This document shows positions 44,093 through 50,705 of a DNA stretch of 64,000 nucleotides, in pieces. Where the stretch lies: positions 16,041 to 80,040 of the forward strand of contig CAOQYN010000001.1 of the NCBI GenBank assembly GCA_948514425.1. Direction: 5' to 3'. The number at the start of each line of letters is the position of its first letter. The stretch's first letter is position 1. The notes under the pieces were generated by a model. It saw only the letters and a list, made by a program, of their open reading frames with translations. It searched no databases and was not told the DNA's origin. The stretch comes from an uncultured Candidatus Saccharibacteria bacterium. GTDB taxonomy: Bacteria; Patescibacteriota; Saccharimonadia; Saccharimonadales; Saccharimonadaceae. The position numbers were made by a program, and so were the translations under genes.

Positions 44093-44908
44093 ATGGAAAC
44101 GAAAAAAATTGTAGCCGCGATTGCGGCAACATTGGCGGCATCCTTGATTTGTGTTAAGTTTGGTTTCGACCTCGGCACAAAACAGGTGGAACGAGCGGAG
44201 CAAGCGTCTTACTCACTGAGTAAGTATTCCGACAAATCGGAATACAATACTCATGATGAACTAGACTTGGTCAATCCATCTTCCCCTGGAATTTATACTG
44301 CCGAATCGTTCGTCAGTACAGGAGAAAGAATCTCCGTGGCAGACGAGTATGGCTGGCTATTGATACCCGCCGCGTCACTCAATGCAGGAGGCACAGCTAT
44401 AAAAGCTGACCTCTCTACAGATGCGGAGTGGGAAGCAGCAACTAGCTACAGTGCAAAGCTCGACCTACCAGACGAAGTTTTCGTCAGTGACGCAAACTGT
44501 TGCGCCAGGGTCTATTACCCGACGACTCTGAAATCTGGCGAGACTGGAACGATCGTTGTGCTTTTATCGTCAGACAACGGCTATGTTTACTGTGACTACT
44601 GTCAGTTTACGGCCACTGACGATTTGGAGATCGTCTACGGCGATAGCGATCCAGACGTGGCAAGCGGTGGGGAGATCAATACTGACGCAGATCAGTTGAG
44701 TATTAACTTTTATACTGCCGCTACACCGCAGCACTACAAACACCGTAATGGCCACGTTTACCAGTCTGGATACCACGGCTCTTTGCGTGTGGGTTTTATC
44801 AACATCGATGCTCTCGGTGTCAATCCCGACACCGATCTTGACGATGTTATCCCTGCAGACCTGTCGTCCGATAGTGATAGCGACATCAACCCGTCCTTGG
44901 ATGACTAA
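44093..44908 (+). CDS. Exported acidic protein of unknown family
   Basis: 271 residues from the ATG at 44093 (8 nt after GGAGG; the ATG at 44087 is too close). An N-terminal signal or anchor (VAAIAATLAASLICVKFGF), then a soluble, very acidic protein (end: DLSSDSDSDINPSLDD). Segments alternate hydrophobic residues as in beta domains ('GWLLIPAASLNAGGTAIKADL', 'TGTIVVLLSSDNGYVYCDYC'). The cysteines (NCC and CDYC) could bind metal or form disulphides. No family recognised. It has its own promoter, leader and terminator, so it is a separately controlled unit. Confidence 0.6.
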   Translation: METKKIVAAIAATLAASLICVKFGFDLGTKQVERAEQASYSLSKYSDKSEYNTHDELDLVNPSSPGIYTAESFVSTGERISVADEYGWLLIPAASLNAGGTAIKADLSTDAEWEAATSYSAKLDLPDEVFVSDANCCARVYYPTTLKSGETGTIVVLLSSDNGYVYCDYCQFTATDDLEIVYGDSDPDVASGGEINTDADQLSINFYTAATPQHYKHRNGHVYQSGYHGSLRVGFINIDALGVNPDTDLDDVIPADLSSDSDSDINPSLDD

Positions 44909-44985
44909 CATCCCAGATGATCTCGTGGCGCCAGATACAGACGTCGCGTAGTCACATATCACATCACAGAAAGGAGGCTATCTCA

Positions 44986-45012
44986 AAAAGCGGTCACTTA
45001 GTGACCGCTTTT
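44986..45012. terminator. Bidirectional terminator between the 44093 gene and nusA
   Basis: AAAAGCGGTCAC (44986-44997), loop TTA, GTGACCGCTTTT (45001-45012): a perfect 12-bp stem with T-runs on both strands, serving the two convergent genes. Confidence 0.9.
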
Positions 45013-45026
45013 CCTATATTATGATC

Positions 45027-46160
45027 CTATTCTTCGCTATCCTCTTCCGTCTCGTCATTCTCACTCAGCGCATTGAGCAGGGAATCTTCCGCATTCTTCC
45101 GCTTCTTCTTTTCTGGTGCTTTTGCTAGCTCAATATCAAGATCGTATCCCGTCAACTTCGATGCCAGCCGTACATTTTGCCCCTGACGACCAATTGCGAT
45201 TGACTGCTGATCTTCAGTCACAAAAACTTTCGCTTTTTTACCATCAATCTCGACTTTCATAATCTCCGCTGGGCTCAAAGCCTCACGGATATATTCTGAC
45301 GGATTTTCGCTCCAGTTGATGATATCAATCTTCTCGCGGTCGCCAATCTCGTTCATAATTGCCTGCACCCGAATTCCGCGTCCACCGACAAAAGTACCCA
45401 CTGGATCCACTCCTGGCACAGTCGACATGACGGCGATCTTCGTCCGTCGGCCCGCTTCACGTGCAATTCCGCGAATCTCTACTGATCCATTCTCAAGCTC
45501 TGGTACTTCTTGACGGAACAAATATTCAATAAACTCTGCGTTTCCGCGCGATAGAATCAACTGTGCTCGCGCATCATCATGCTCCACGCCTTTGATGTAG
45601 ACTTTCAGCCTTTCGCCCACTGTATAATACTCACCGTCAATCTGTTCGCTACGTGGCATGATCCCCGTTGCTTTTCCCAGATCAATTCGCACTACCCGTG
45701 GCTCTACTCGTGCTACCACCCCAGTCATGACGGTGCCAATCTTATCCTCAAACTCCGACAATACCGCATCACGCTCGGCCTCACGCAGCCTCTGTACCAC
45801 GACTTGCTTTGCCGTCATCGCTGCTACGCGTCCAAAATCCTTAACTTCTTCTTTCTCTTCGACCAAGTCACCAATTTCCGCATCAGCTTTGAGTTTTTTC
45901 GCCTCAGCTAGCGGAATTTCAGTTGCTGGGTTGTAGGCAACATCATCTTCGATTACTTCGCGTTCGATATATACTACGGCTTCGCCAGTTTTTGTATTCA
46001 GCATTGCGCGTACGTTCATGTCTTTGTCGCCATTATCTTTGCGCCACGCTGCTGCAATCGCCATCTGCACTACATCCAAAACCGCCTCTTCTGGCAAACC
46101 TTTTTCTTCTGCAATCACGCCCACCATCGCACTTAATTGTTTGAGGTCTAAGCCTTCCAT
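45027..46160 (-). CDS. nusA: Transcription termination/antitermination factor NusA
   Basis: 377 residues, shorter than the ~495 of E. coli because the C-terminal acidic repeats are missing. An N-terminal RNA-polymerase-binding domain (1-~125), S1 domain (~135-200; 'GTVMTGVVARVEPRVVRIDLGKATGIMPRSEQI'), then two KH domains ('RTKIAVMSTVPGVDPVGTFVGGRGIRVQAIMNEI', 'SIAIGRQGQNVRLASKLTGYDLDI'). It ends in a short acidic tail. Modulates pausing and intrinsic termination. The upstream leader contains a terminator-like hairpin, so it may regulate itself. Confidence 0.95.
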   Translation of the reverse strand: MEGLDLKQLSAMVGVIAEEKGLPEEAVLDVVQMAIAAAWRKDNGDKDMNVRAMLNTKTGEAVVYIEREVIEDDVAYNPATEIPLAEAKKLKADAEIGDLVEEKEEVKDFGRVAAMTAKQVVVQRLREAERDAVLSEFEDKIGTVMTGVVARVEPRVVRIDLGKATGIMPRSEQIDGEYYTVGERLKVYIKGVEHDDARAQLILSRGNAEFIEYLFRQEVPELENGSVEIRGIAREAGRRTKIAVMSTVPGVDPVGTFVGGRGIRVQAIMNEIGDREKIDIINWSENPSEYIREALSPAEIMKVEIDGKKAKVFVTEDQQSIAIGRQGQNVRLASKLTGYDLDIELAKAPEKKKRKNAEDSLLNALSENDETEEDSEE

Positions 46161-46174
46161 TCTACTCCTTTCAA

Positions 46175-46200
46175 TAAAAATCCGCCCCTTTTCGGGTCGG
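46175..46200 (-). terminator. Terminator-like attenuator in the nusA leader
   Basis: Read on the minus strand: CCGACCC, GAAAA loop, GGGGCGG, then ATTTTT. It lies between the nusA promoter (46220-46247) and the GAAAGGAG ribosome site. No minus-strand gene lies upstream that would need a terminator here. Confidence 0.6.
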
Positions 46201-46219
46201 TCAATATCAGTATATTACT

Positions 46220-46247
46220 ATTTTAGCGCAAAACTTTCCAGTGTCAA
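46220..46247 (-). promoter_or_regulatory. Promoter of nusA
   Basis: On the minus strand TTGACA (46247-46242), 16-bp spacer, TAAAAT (46225-46220). The leader to the ATG is about 55 nt and contains the hairpin at 46175-46200. Confidence 0.65.
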
Positions 46248-46316
46248 GTCAAAGCGAGTTTATTATCGTATACTCTAAAACTGTTAGTATAAAATACGGA
46301 ATACTTGTTTTCTTGA

Positions 46317-46322
46317 TATAAT
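46317..46322 (+). promoter_or_regulatory. -10 box for leaderless transcript of the CdiA-CT-like gene
   Basis: TATAAT ends 6 nt before the ATG at 46329. Confidence 0.55.
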
Positions 46323-46328
46323 AGCAGC

Positions 46329-46721
46329 ATGGCAAAACCCGTTAAAGCCCAAATCATTATCCCCGCTGGCACACATCCGTGGTCGCACGAGCTTCGTGTT
46401 GCCAATATTCTAGCAATGGCTGGACATGTGGTGGAATTCTTGCCGCCCGCAAAAATCAAAAGAGCAGACATTAAACTTGATAATACGGAATTTGAAATCA
46501 AATCTCCAATCACTAACAATCCTAAAAAGATTATTCGCAACGTCAAACGCGCCCTGGAACAATCACCGAATGTAATAATTGATTCAGCAAGGATTAAAGG
46601 AATGCGGGATGATACTCTTCGCAAATTACTCGTAAGCCGAGCTAAAGACCAAAAGACCCTGAAGCGGCTTTTGCTCATAACGAGACGTGGTCAGATCATT
46701 GACATCATGGCTCTTACCTGA
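46329..46721 (+). CDS. Freestanding CdiA C-terminal-like nuclease domain protein
   Basis: 130 residues. The whole protein resembles the CdiA C-terminal toxin nuclease domain: 'HELRVANILAMAGHVVEFLP', 'RADIKLDNTEFEIKSP', 'NVIIDSARIKGMRDDTLRKLL' and 'LKRLLLITRRGQIIDI'. D47, E54 and the E56-x-K58 pair look like a PD-(D/E)xK-type active site. In contact-dependent inhibition systems this domain is the toxic end of a huge exported protein. Here there is no delivery domain or signal peptide, and no adjacent small gene on the same strand that would be an obvious immunity protein. It may be a domesticated nuclease or an orphan toxin. The family call is by motif memory only. Confidence 0.55.
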   Translation: MAKPVKAQIIIPAGTHPWSHELRVANILAMAGHVVEFLPPAKIKRADIKLDNTEFEIKSPITNNPKKIIRNVKRALEQSPNVIIDSARIKGMRDDTLRKLLVSRAKDQKTLKRLLLITRRGQIIDIMALT

Positions 46722-46736
46722 TAAACTAAAGTTATC

Positions 46737-46782
46737 GAAGTTCTGCACGGGGTGTAATGCTCCTACCGCAGAGCTTCTTTTT
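46737..46782 (+). terminator. Terminator after the CdiA-CT-like gene
   Basis: GAAGTTCTGC (46737-46746) pairs with GCAGAGCTTC (46768-46777) with one G-T pair, followed by TTTTT. The 21-nt loop has complementary GGGG/CTCC words and may fold further. Confidence 0.75.
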
Positions 46783-46797
46783 GGTAATGAACTGCTA

Positions 46798-46820
46798 AAG
46801 ACCCCACTTGGTGGGGTCTT
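46798..46820. terminator. Bidirectional terminator
   Basis: AAGACCCCAC, loop TTG, GTGGGGTCTT: a perfect 10-bp stem between convergent genes. Mainly serves the minus-strand gene ending at 46834. Confidence 0.8.
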
Positions 46821-46833
46821 CTAAAATTCAGTA

Positions 46834-47844
46834 TTATCCCTTTGGCCGTATGATTATCTCATACTCTTTACCGCCCAGACAGATCTGACATTCCACTGGT
46901 TGATTACGGGTTGCCTTCTGCATCCTTGCCGTCAGGTTTTCCAACCGCAATTTTTCTTCTGCTGTTGCCTCCTGCTCAATTCTCTCTATGAGAGAATTGA
47001 GATTGACGGTTTTTGTGACTTCAAGTTCATGATATGTCGCCAAAAACTCCTCAATCTCAATCTGTTCTTTATATGCAAACAACATAGACGCCCAGTTGCC
47101 TTTATAGCCTAAGATACTTTGCATAGTTCTGGCGCATGGCGTACCAATCGTCTTCACGCATCTATCGATCTGTGCTTTTGAAGGTAACTTGTCTGAGTCT
47201 AAATTCAGATGTTTCTGTACCCGTATTAGGCCCTGTAGGCAATCCGCCTTGCTGTAAGTAAATCTACGCTCTGCCTTAGTAGTCGCATCCCGAGATATAC
47301 TTCGAGCATCAAGTTCTGCTTCCAGCTCTTGTAGGATTTGCGACCGCTCCTCTGGGTGTACTGCCGTGTAGCGAGTCATACAATGCGTCCAAACCTTTTT
47401 ATTCACTAGACGCCGTTGATATGCAGATGCTCTTGGGATCGATAGTTCTACAGCGTGCATCCTGATCTCATCATAGGTCGGTAAACGCTCTATCCCGAGA
47501 AATTCTTGCAGCTTTATGGTGCCGAGCAGGAAATCCTCTAACGAATAAGACTTATTCGTGATATTTACCCCTCGCTGCTGCCAATTACACTGTCGTGTTT
47601 TCATTGCGGCTTTTTCGTGGATTTCATAAACTTTTGTTAGTCTATTCTCCACTATCGCCCAAGTTCCGAACTCTTCTAAAATCTGCTTGTATTCGTCTGG
47701 CCAACGCCGCTTAAGTGCGATCGGGCTCGGCATTTTGCCTTCCTTATCCCAAATCCTTATCAACCATGACAGCCATTTTTTCTCTCTCAACACCTTGTCA
47801 CGCTGAGTTTCTTGGTCTGTCGTTGTCTTTATTGCTGTCTGCAT
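46834..47844 (-). CDS. Helical-repeat protein resembling homing-endonuclease-associated repeats
   Basis: 336 residues from the ATG at 47844, chosen because AAGGAAGGGG lies before it; the longer frame to 47892 would start upstream of that site. Three degenerate ~50-residue repeats (roughly 24-70, 105-155, 198-250) share the pattern L..I....L....LPs...I........a......G....W..ml, e.g. 'KMPSPIALKRRWPDEYKQIL', 'RLPTYDEIRMHAVELSIP', 'KLPSKAQIDRCVKTIGTP'. This looks like the DNA-binding-type repeat found next to HNH/LAGLIDADG nucleases, but no nuclease motif is visible. It has its own strong promoter. Possibly a DNA-binding regulator. Confidence 0.5.
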   Translation of the reverse strand: MQTAIKTTTDQETQRDKVLREKKWLSWLIRIWDKEGKMPSPIALKRRWPDEYKQILEEFGTWAIVENRLTKVYEIHEKAAMKTRQCNWQQRGVNITNKSYSLEDFLLGTIKLQEFLGIERLPTYDEIRMHAVELSIPRASAYQRRLVNKKVWTHCMTRYTAVHPEERSQILQELEAELDARSISRDATTKAERRFTYSKADCLQGLIRVQKHLNLDSDKLPSKAQIDRCVKTIGTPCARTMQSILGYKGNWASMLFAYKEQIEIEEFLATYHELEVTKTVNLNSLIERIEQEATAEEKLRLENLTARMQKATRNQPVECQICLGGKEYEIIIRPKG

Positions 47845-47934
47845 TTTACCACCCCTTCCTTTTTTGTGCAGACTTAAATTATATTGTTTCAATGAAGTAG
47901 GATAATACTGTCAAAGTACATCCCCCATCTCCTA

Positions 47935-47963
47935 ATTATAGCACACATTATCAATAAAGTCAA
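47935..47963 (-). promoter_or_regulatory. Promoter of the helical-repeat protein gene
   Basis: Minus strand: TTGACT (47963-47958), 17-bp spacer, TATAAT (47940-47935). The leader to the chosen start is about 85 nt. A second TATAAT-like box lies nearer the gene (around 47877-47882). Confidence 0.7.
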
Positions 47964-48038
47964 TAGCATCAGCCTAAATCTCCATAGTCTTCCAGAGCTT
48001 TATACCCATGCGGTATTTTTTCTCTATTTAATCTCATG

Positions 48039-48071
48039 AAAAAGGGTCGTTCCGCCTCTGCAGTACGACCC
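48039..48071 (-). terminator. Terminator of the lipoprotein gene
   Basis: Minus strand: GGGTCGT (48071-48065), 14-nt loop, ACGACCC (48050-48044), then TTTTT (48043-48039). Confidence 0.75.
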
Positions 48072-48087
48072 AAAACGTCAAAATTGA

Positions 48088-48648
48088 TTACAGCCCCCAC
48101 GCCTGAATATCCTCCAGCGCCACTTCCTTTGCAGAAATGATCATCCTCGGCAGGTCATAATTATATCCTTCCGTGTAGATACCTACCGTTTTTACCTCAA
48201 AGAAACGCTCTTCTTTATCGGCTTCAGACATTAATTTTATTAAGTCCGCGCGAACAAGGTAGGTCGCGGTGTAACCATTCTCTACGCCACTCGGCAATAC
48301 GCCTACCGCGCTAACTATACCGTAGGTAGAACCTGGCAGTTCTTCACACTGGGATATACGAAGGTAGGCTGTGTAAACCTGCTTTTCAGGCGTCATTACT
48401 ACGGTAATTTTCTCCGGCGCCACAGGCTCATCCGGAGGCACATCCGCACTTTCTTTCGCCACTACGGGCTCGTCTTGAAGTACCGGATCTTCCTCCATTG
48501 CATTCTCTTCCGTCTCCTTTCTTTCCTCCATCCTCTCAGGAGGCTGAGACTGTGAACTCAAAGAGTCCGCATCCTGAGCGTTAGACTTACACCCAGCCAA
48601 ACACGCCATAACCGCCGCTAATACTGCCAATAATACCTTCACTTTCAT
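48088..48648 (-). CDS. Lipoprotein of unknown function
   Basis: 186 residues from the ATG at 48648 (AGGAGG with 7-nt spacing; the ATG at 48654 is too close). Signal peptide with lipobox 'LLAVLAAVMACLAGC', so it is lipid-anchored outside the membrane. A disordered acidic/Pro linker (~25-75) is followed by a ~105-residue folded domain ('KQVYTAYLRISQCEELPGSTYGIVSAVGVLPSGVENGYTATYLVRADLI') with one further Cys. No family recognised. It has its own promoter, a long leader with a perfect palindrome, and a terminator. Confidence 0.7.
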   Translation of the reverse strand: MKVKVLLAVLAAVMACLAGCKSNAQDADSLSSQSQPPERMEERKETEENAMEEDPVLQDEPVVAKESADVPPDEPVAPEKITVVMTPEKQVYTAYLRISQCEELPGSTYGIVSAVGVLPSGVENGYTATYLVRADLIKLMSEADKEERFFEVKTVGIYTEGYNYDLPRMIISAKEVALEDIQAWGL

Positions 48649-48676
48649 TTTCATTCCTCCTAAATTTCGTGTTGTA

Positions 48677-48696
48677 GAGGAATGACGTCATTCCTC
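48677..48696. repeat. Perfect 20-bp palindrome in the lipoprotein leader
   Basis: GAGGAATGACGTCATTCCTC reads the same on both strands. It lies between the promoter and ribosome site of the lipoprotein gene, about 28 bp upstream of its start codon. Could be an operator or a hairpin in the leader. Confidence 0.85.
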
Positions 48697-48797
48697 CCTA
48701 ACTACTATCGTGTTACGCACCATACATAGATAGGGAAGAACGACTAGGGAACTTGTAACCATTTTGCCCATGTACCAGGCCTTCGCCTACTCATTAC

Positions 48798-48826
48798 AAT
48801 ATAGTACATAAAAGTAAAAATGTCAA
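48798..48826 (-). promoter_or_regulatory. Promoter of the lipoprotein gene
   Basis: Minus strand: TTGACA (48826-48821), exact 17-bp spacer, TATATT (48803-48798). The leader is about 140 nt. Confidence 0.75.
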
Positions 48827-48930
48827 TAGTAAAACGATATATTTAATCATATCGCAAAGCAACCCCCATAGTTAGATTGACAATTCCGTATGTCTATAAT
48901 ACTGTTAAAGAGGTTCTCATGGAGAGCTGA

Positions 48931-49015
48931 GTTTTGATAAGATTTTATCAAGCAACGAGATCCTGTCAAAACCAAGCACATTAACAGATAAAAGATGACA
49001 AAATCTTCTAATGTG
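48931..49015 (+). ncRNA. Structured leader RNA upstream of the first Nudix gene
   Basis: GTTTTGA (48931-48937) pairs with TCAAAAC (48966-48972), enclosing TTGATAA/TTATCAA. CACATTA (48977-48983) pairs with TAATGTG (49009-49015), enclosing AAGAT/ATCTT. A TGGC/GCCA hairpin follows. No known riboswitch class recognised. Confidence 0.4.
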
Positions 49016-49060
49016 TTGGACTATATTTTGGCAAAACGCCATAGAAAGGGGGACTATAGA

Positions 49061-49687
49061 ATGTCCAAAATAATTATTCCAGAAAGTTGTTATCCAGAGG
49101 TCGCTGTCACTGTTACGAGGTGGGTGGATACCTATTTCGGACCCACGCTATCTTACGACGACTCCCTGCAGGCAAGCATCAATCAATGGGGATTGCCTTG
49201 GTTTCGAGCTGGTGCCATTGTCCGCAATGCAGAAGGAAAGATTCTCATGATGCATGAAGGACGCGTGCAAATCAAGAAGATTAAAGACGAAGTTCTGAAG
49301 AATCAGTTGCTTTCCGCAGGTCGCAAACCAAGCGAGTGGGTAGATGGTGATGGTGGCTGGAATCTACCATCTGGAAGATTGAAACCTGGAGAAAGCTTCG
49401 AGGATGGTGTACAGCGTGAAATTAAAGAAGAGAGTGGCTGGGATATAGCCATCAAAGATTGCCTTCACATCAGACAGAGCAATAAACCAAGCAATATGTA
49501 TATATTGCCAGTGTATCTCGCTGAAGCCATTGCTGGACCAGAGCGGTACAAGACTGCTGAAACTTCTGAAATTGGTTGGTTCTTGGAGTCAGAAATCCTT
49601 GGTATGTGCGATAAAGGTCTTTTACGCAGTCCAGAATTTGTGACTGAGAGCATTAATTCCTATAAGGGGTATTTAGAGGCTCATTGA
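49061..49687 (+). CDS. Nudix hydrolase (first of two)
   Basis: 208 residues from the ATG at 49061 (AAGGGGG ribosome site; a longer frame from 48995 would use part of the structured leader). Complete Nudix box: G-x5-E-x7-REIKEESGW within 'GRLKPGESFEDGVQREIKEE'. Hydrolyses a nucleoside diphosphate linked to another moiety; the substrate cannot be told from sequence. It carries an N-terminal ~65-residue extension before the Nudix fold and shares the C-terminal pattern 'W-x-x-x-x-x-I-...-G-L/K-LRSP' with the second Nudix gene, so the two are paralogues. Confidence 0.85.
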   Translation: MSKIIIPESCYPEVAVTVTRWVDTYFGPTLSYDDSLQASINQWGLPWFRAGAIVRNAEGKILMMHEGRVQIKKIKDEVLKNQLLSAGRKPSEWVDGDGGWNLPSGRLKPGESFEDGVQREIKEESGWDIAIKDCLHIRQSNKPSNMYILPVYLAEAIAGPERYKTAETSEIGWFLESEILGMCDKGLLRSPEFVTESINSYKGYLEAH

Positions 49688-49710
49688 TCATCTCATATCT
49701 GCGCATTCGA

Positions 49711-49745
49711 ATGCGGTCTAATCTATCAGATTAGACCGCATATTT
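49711..49745 (+). terminator. Terminator between the two Nudix genes
   Basis: ATGCGGTCTAATCT (49711-49724) pairs with AGATTAGACCGCAT (49728-49741), a perfect 14-bp stem, followed by ATTTTATT. Confidence 0.85.
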
Positions 49746-49778
49746 TATTGCAATACCCACACAAGAGGAGGTGAGAAA

Positions 49779-50372
49779 TTGGGTATTATTCAGTACTTTT
49801 ATAACAAAATATGCGCCCGTATCAAGGCACCCAAGATTATTGCAGATCGCAGTGAGCTTTTTCGACTCGAAGTCACCAAAGTTCACCGCAAACGTTGGGG
49901 TGATTCGTGGTATCGTGCTGGCGTCGTTGTTACAAACGACAAAGGAGAATTTCTACTCGTTGAAGAACTTCGCACGCGAAGGAACGGTGTTTGGTATGAC
50001 AGCCAGGACATGTGGAACATTCCCGCTGGCAGTTGCCGCGAAGACGAGCAATTTGTCGATGCTGCAGTTCGCGAGGCACATGAAGAGCTAGGTCGTGGTG
50101 TTAAACTAGAAGGGATTTGTGCCATCAAACACGGCAAACACAACGACGACCCCTGTCTGCTTGTGGTCTTCGCCGCTGAACTCACTAATGAAGTTTTCGA
50201 GTTCGATCATCAAGAAATCAAATCTCAACATTGGTTCTCCGAGAGAAAGATCTATGATCTACATCGGCAAGGTAAATTACGCAGCCCCGATCTCGTACTC
50301 CAAACCATTATAAATTACAAACGGGGCCTCATTATGCCACTTGAAATTATCAACGAATCATATAGTGGTTAA
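49779..50372 (+). CDS. Nudix hydrolase (second of two, TTG start)
   Basis: 197 residues. The TTG start at 49779 is supported by GAGGAGGTGA seven nt upstream; no ATG lies before the domain. Nudix box: G-x5-E-x7-REAHEELGR ('GSCREDEQFVDAAVREAHEE'). The C-terminal 'QHWFSERKIYDLHRQGKLRSPDLVLQTIINYKRG' aligns in style with the first Nudix gene, supporting duplication. Translation must be initiated independently because a strong terminator separates the genes. Confidence 0.82.
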   Translation: MGIIQYFYNKICARIKAPKIIADRSELFRLEVTKVHRKRWGDSWYRAGVVVTNDKGEFLLVEELRTRRNGVWYDSQDMWNIPAGSCREDEQFVDAAVREAHEELGRGVKLEGICAIKHGKHNDDPCLLVVFAAELTNEVFEFDHQEIKSQHWFSERKIYDLHRQGKLRSPDLVLQTIINYKRGLIMPLEIINESYSG

Positions 50373-50383
50373 TAGTTCTACTC

Positions 50384-50412
50384 AAACCCTCAGCCAAGAT
50401 GCTGAGGGGTTT
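50384..50412 (+). terminator. Terminator after the second Nudix gene
   Basis: AAACCCTCAGC (50384-50394), 6-nt loop, GCTGAGGGGTTT (50401-50412) with one bulged G, then a T-rich stretch. Confidence 0.8.
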
Positions 50413-50419
50413 ATTTATT

Positions 50420-50446
50420 TTAGCACTATTGACACACGAGTGCTAA
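50420..50446 (+). promoter_or_regulatory. CIRCE operator 1 and promoter of dnaK
   Basis: TTAGCACTA (50420-50428), 9-nt spacer, GAGTGCTAA (50438-50446): one mismatch to the HrcA operator (TTAGCACTC-N9-GAGTGCTAA). The spacer contains TTGACA (50429-50434), and TATTAT follows 17 bp later, so repressor and RNA polymerase would compete. Confidence 0.88.
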
Positions 50447-50465
50447 TTTGCTATTATTAAAGTAA

Positions 50466-50492
50466 TTAGCAGTCTTGACAACCGACTGCTAA
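50466..50492 (+). promoter_or_regulatory. CIRCE-like operator 2 upstream of dnaK
   Basis: TTAGCAGTC (50466-50474), 9-nt spacer, GACTGCTAA (50484-50492): perfectly symmetric, with one compensated change per arm relative to the consensus. The spacer again begins with TTGACA, and a TATAAC lies downstream (50496-50501, a short 15-bp spacer). Confidence 0.75.
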
Positions 50493-50531
50493 TGATATAA
50501 CCTAGAAATAGAATTATTTTGTTTAAAAACA

Positions 50532-50666
50532 CTCGATTCGAGCCAAAAGTAAGTTTTAAGAATTTTCGAAGACAATAAGAGCGCGAGCACACGCGCAGCG
50601 CAGAATGAGCGCCTCGTGTGGACGGGCGCGCGAATGGTTGGCTTAGAGAATACTTAAAACTTACTT
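50532..50666 (+). ncRNA. Large structured leader of dnaK (possible RNA thermometer)
   Basis: The 333-bp gap before dnaK has no gene. A 14-bp perfect stem, AAGTAAGTTTTAAG (50547-50560) with CTTAAAACTTACTT (50653-50666), closes a ~90-nt GC-rich domain with further pairing (ACACG/CGTGT, GCGC/GCGC). The small palindrome CTCGATTCGAG (50532-50542) lies just upstream. The GC-rich block stands out from AT-rich surroundings. The ribosome site (AAAGGAAA, about 50693) is outside the main stem. Confidence 0.55.
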
Positions 50667-50705
50667 CTATCTCTCGTCTCGTGTTTATTAAAGAAAGGAA
50701 ATTAT

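Larger units (their letters stand above)
48649..49060. promoter_or_regulatory. Divergent regulatory region between the lipoprotein and Nudix genes
   Basis: 412 bp with no convincing gene. It holds the minus-strand lipoprotein promoter (48798-48826), a 20-bp palindrome (48677-48696), an inverted repeat CGATAT-8-ATATCG (48835-48854) between the two promoters that could be a shared operator, a plus-strand promoter candidate TTGACA (48877-48882) with TACTGT 17 bp later (48900-48905), and a ~150-nt structured leader before the Nudix gene (hairpins at 48931-48972 and 48977-49015). Confidence 0.55.

Noticed and set aside
44955..44985. AGGAGG at about 44971-44978 as a ribosome site for another gene
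   Set aside because: No start codon or open frame follows before the terminator at 44986.
48655..48775. Upstream ORF (~27 codons) in the lipoprotein leader on the minus strand
   Set aside because: No ribosome site, low-complexity composition, and it ends inside the palindrome; probably chance.
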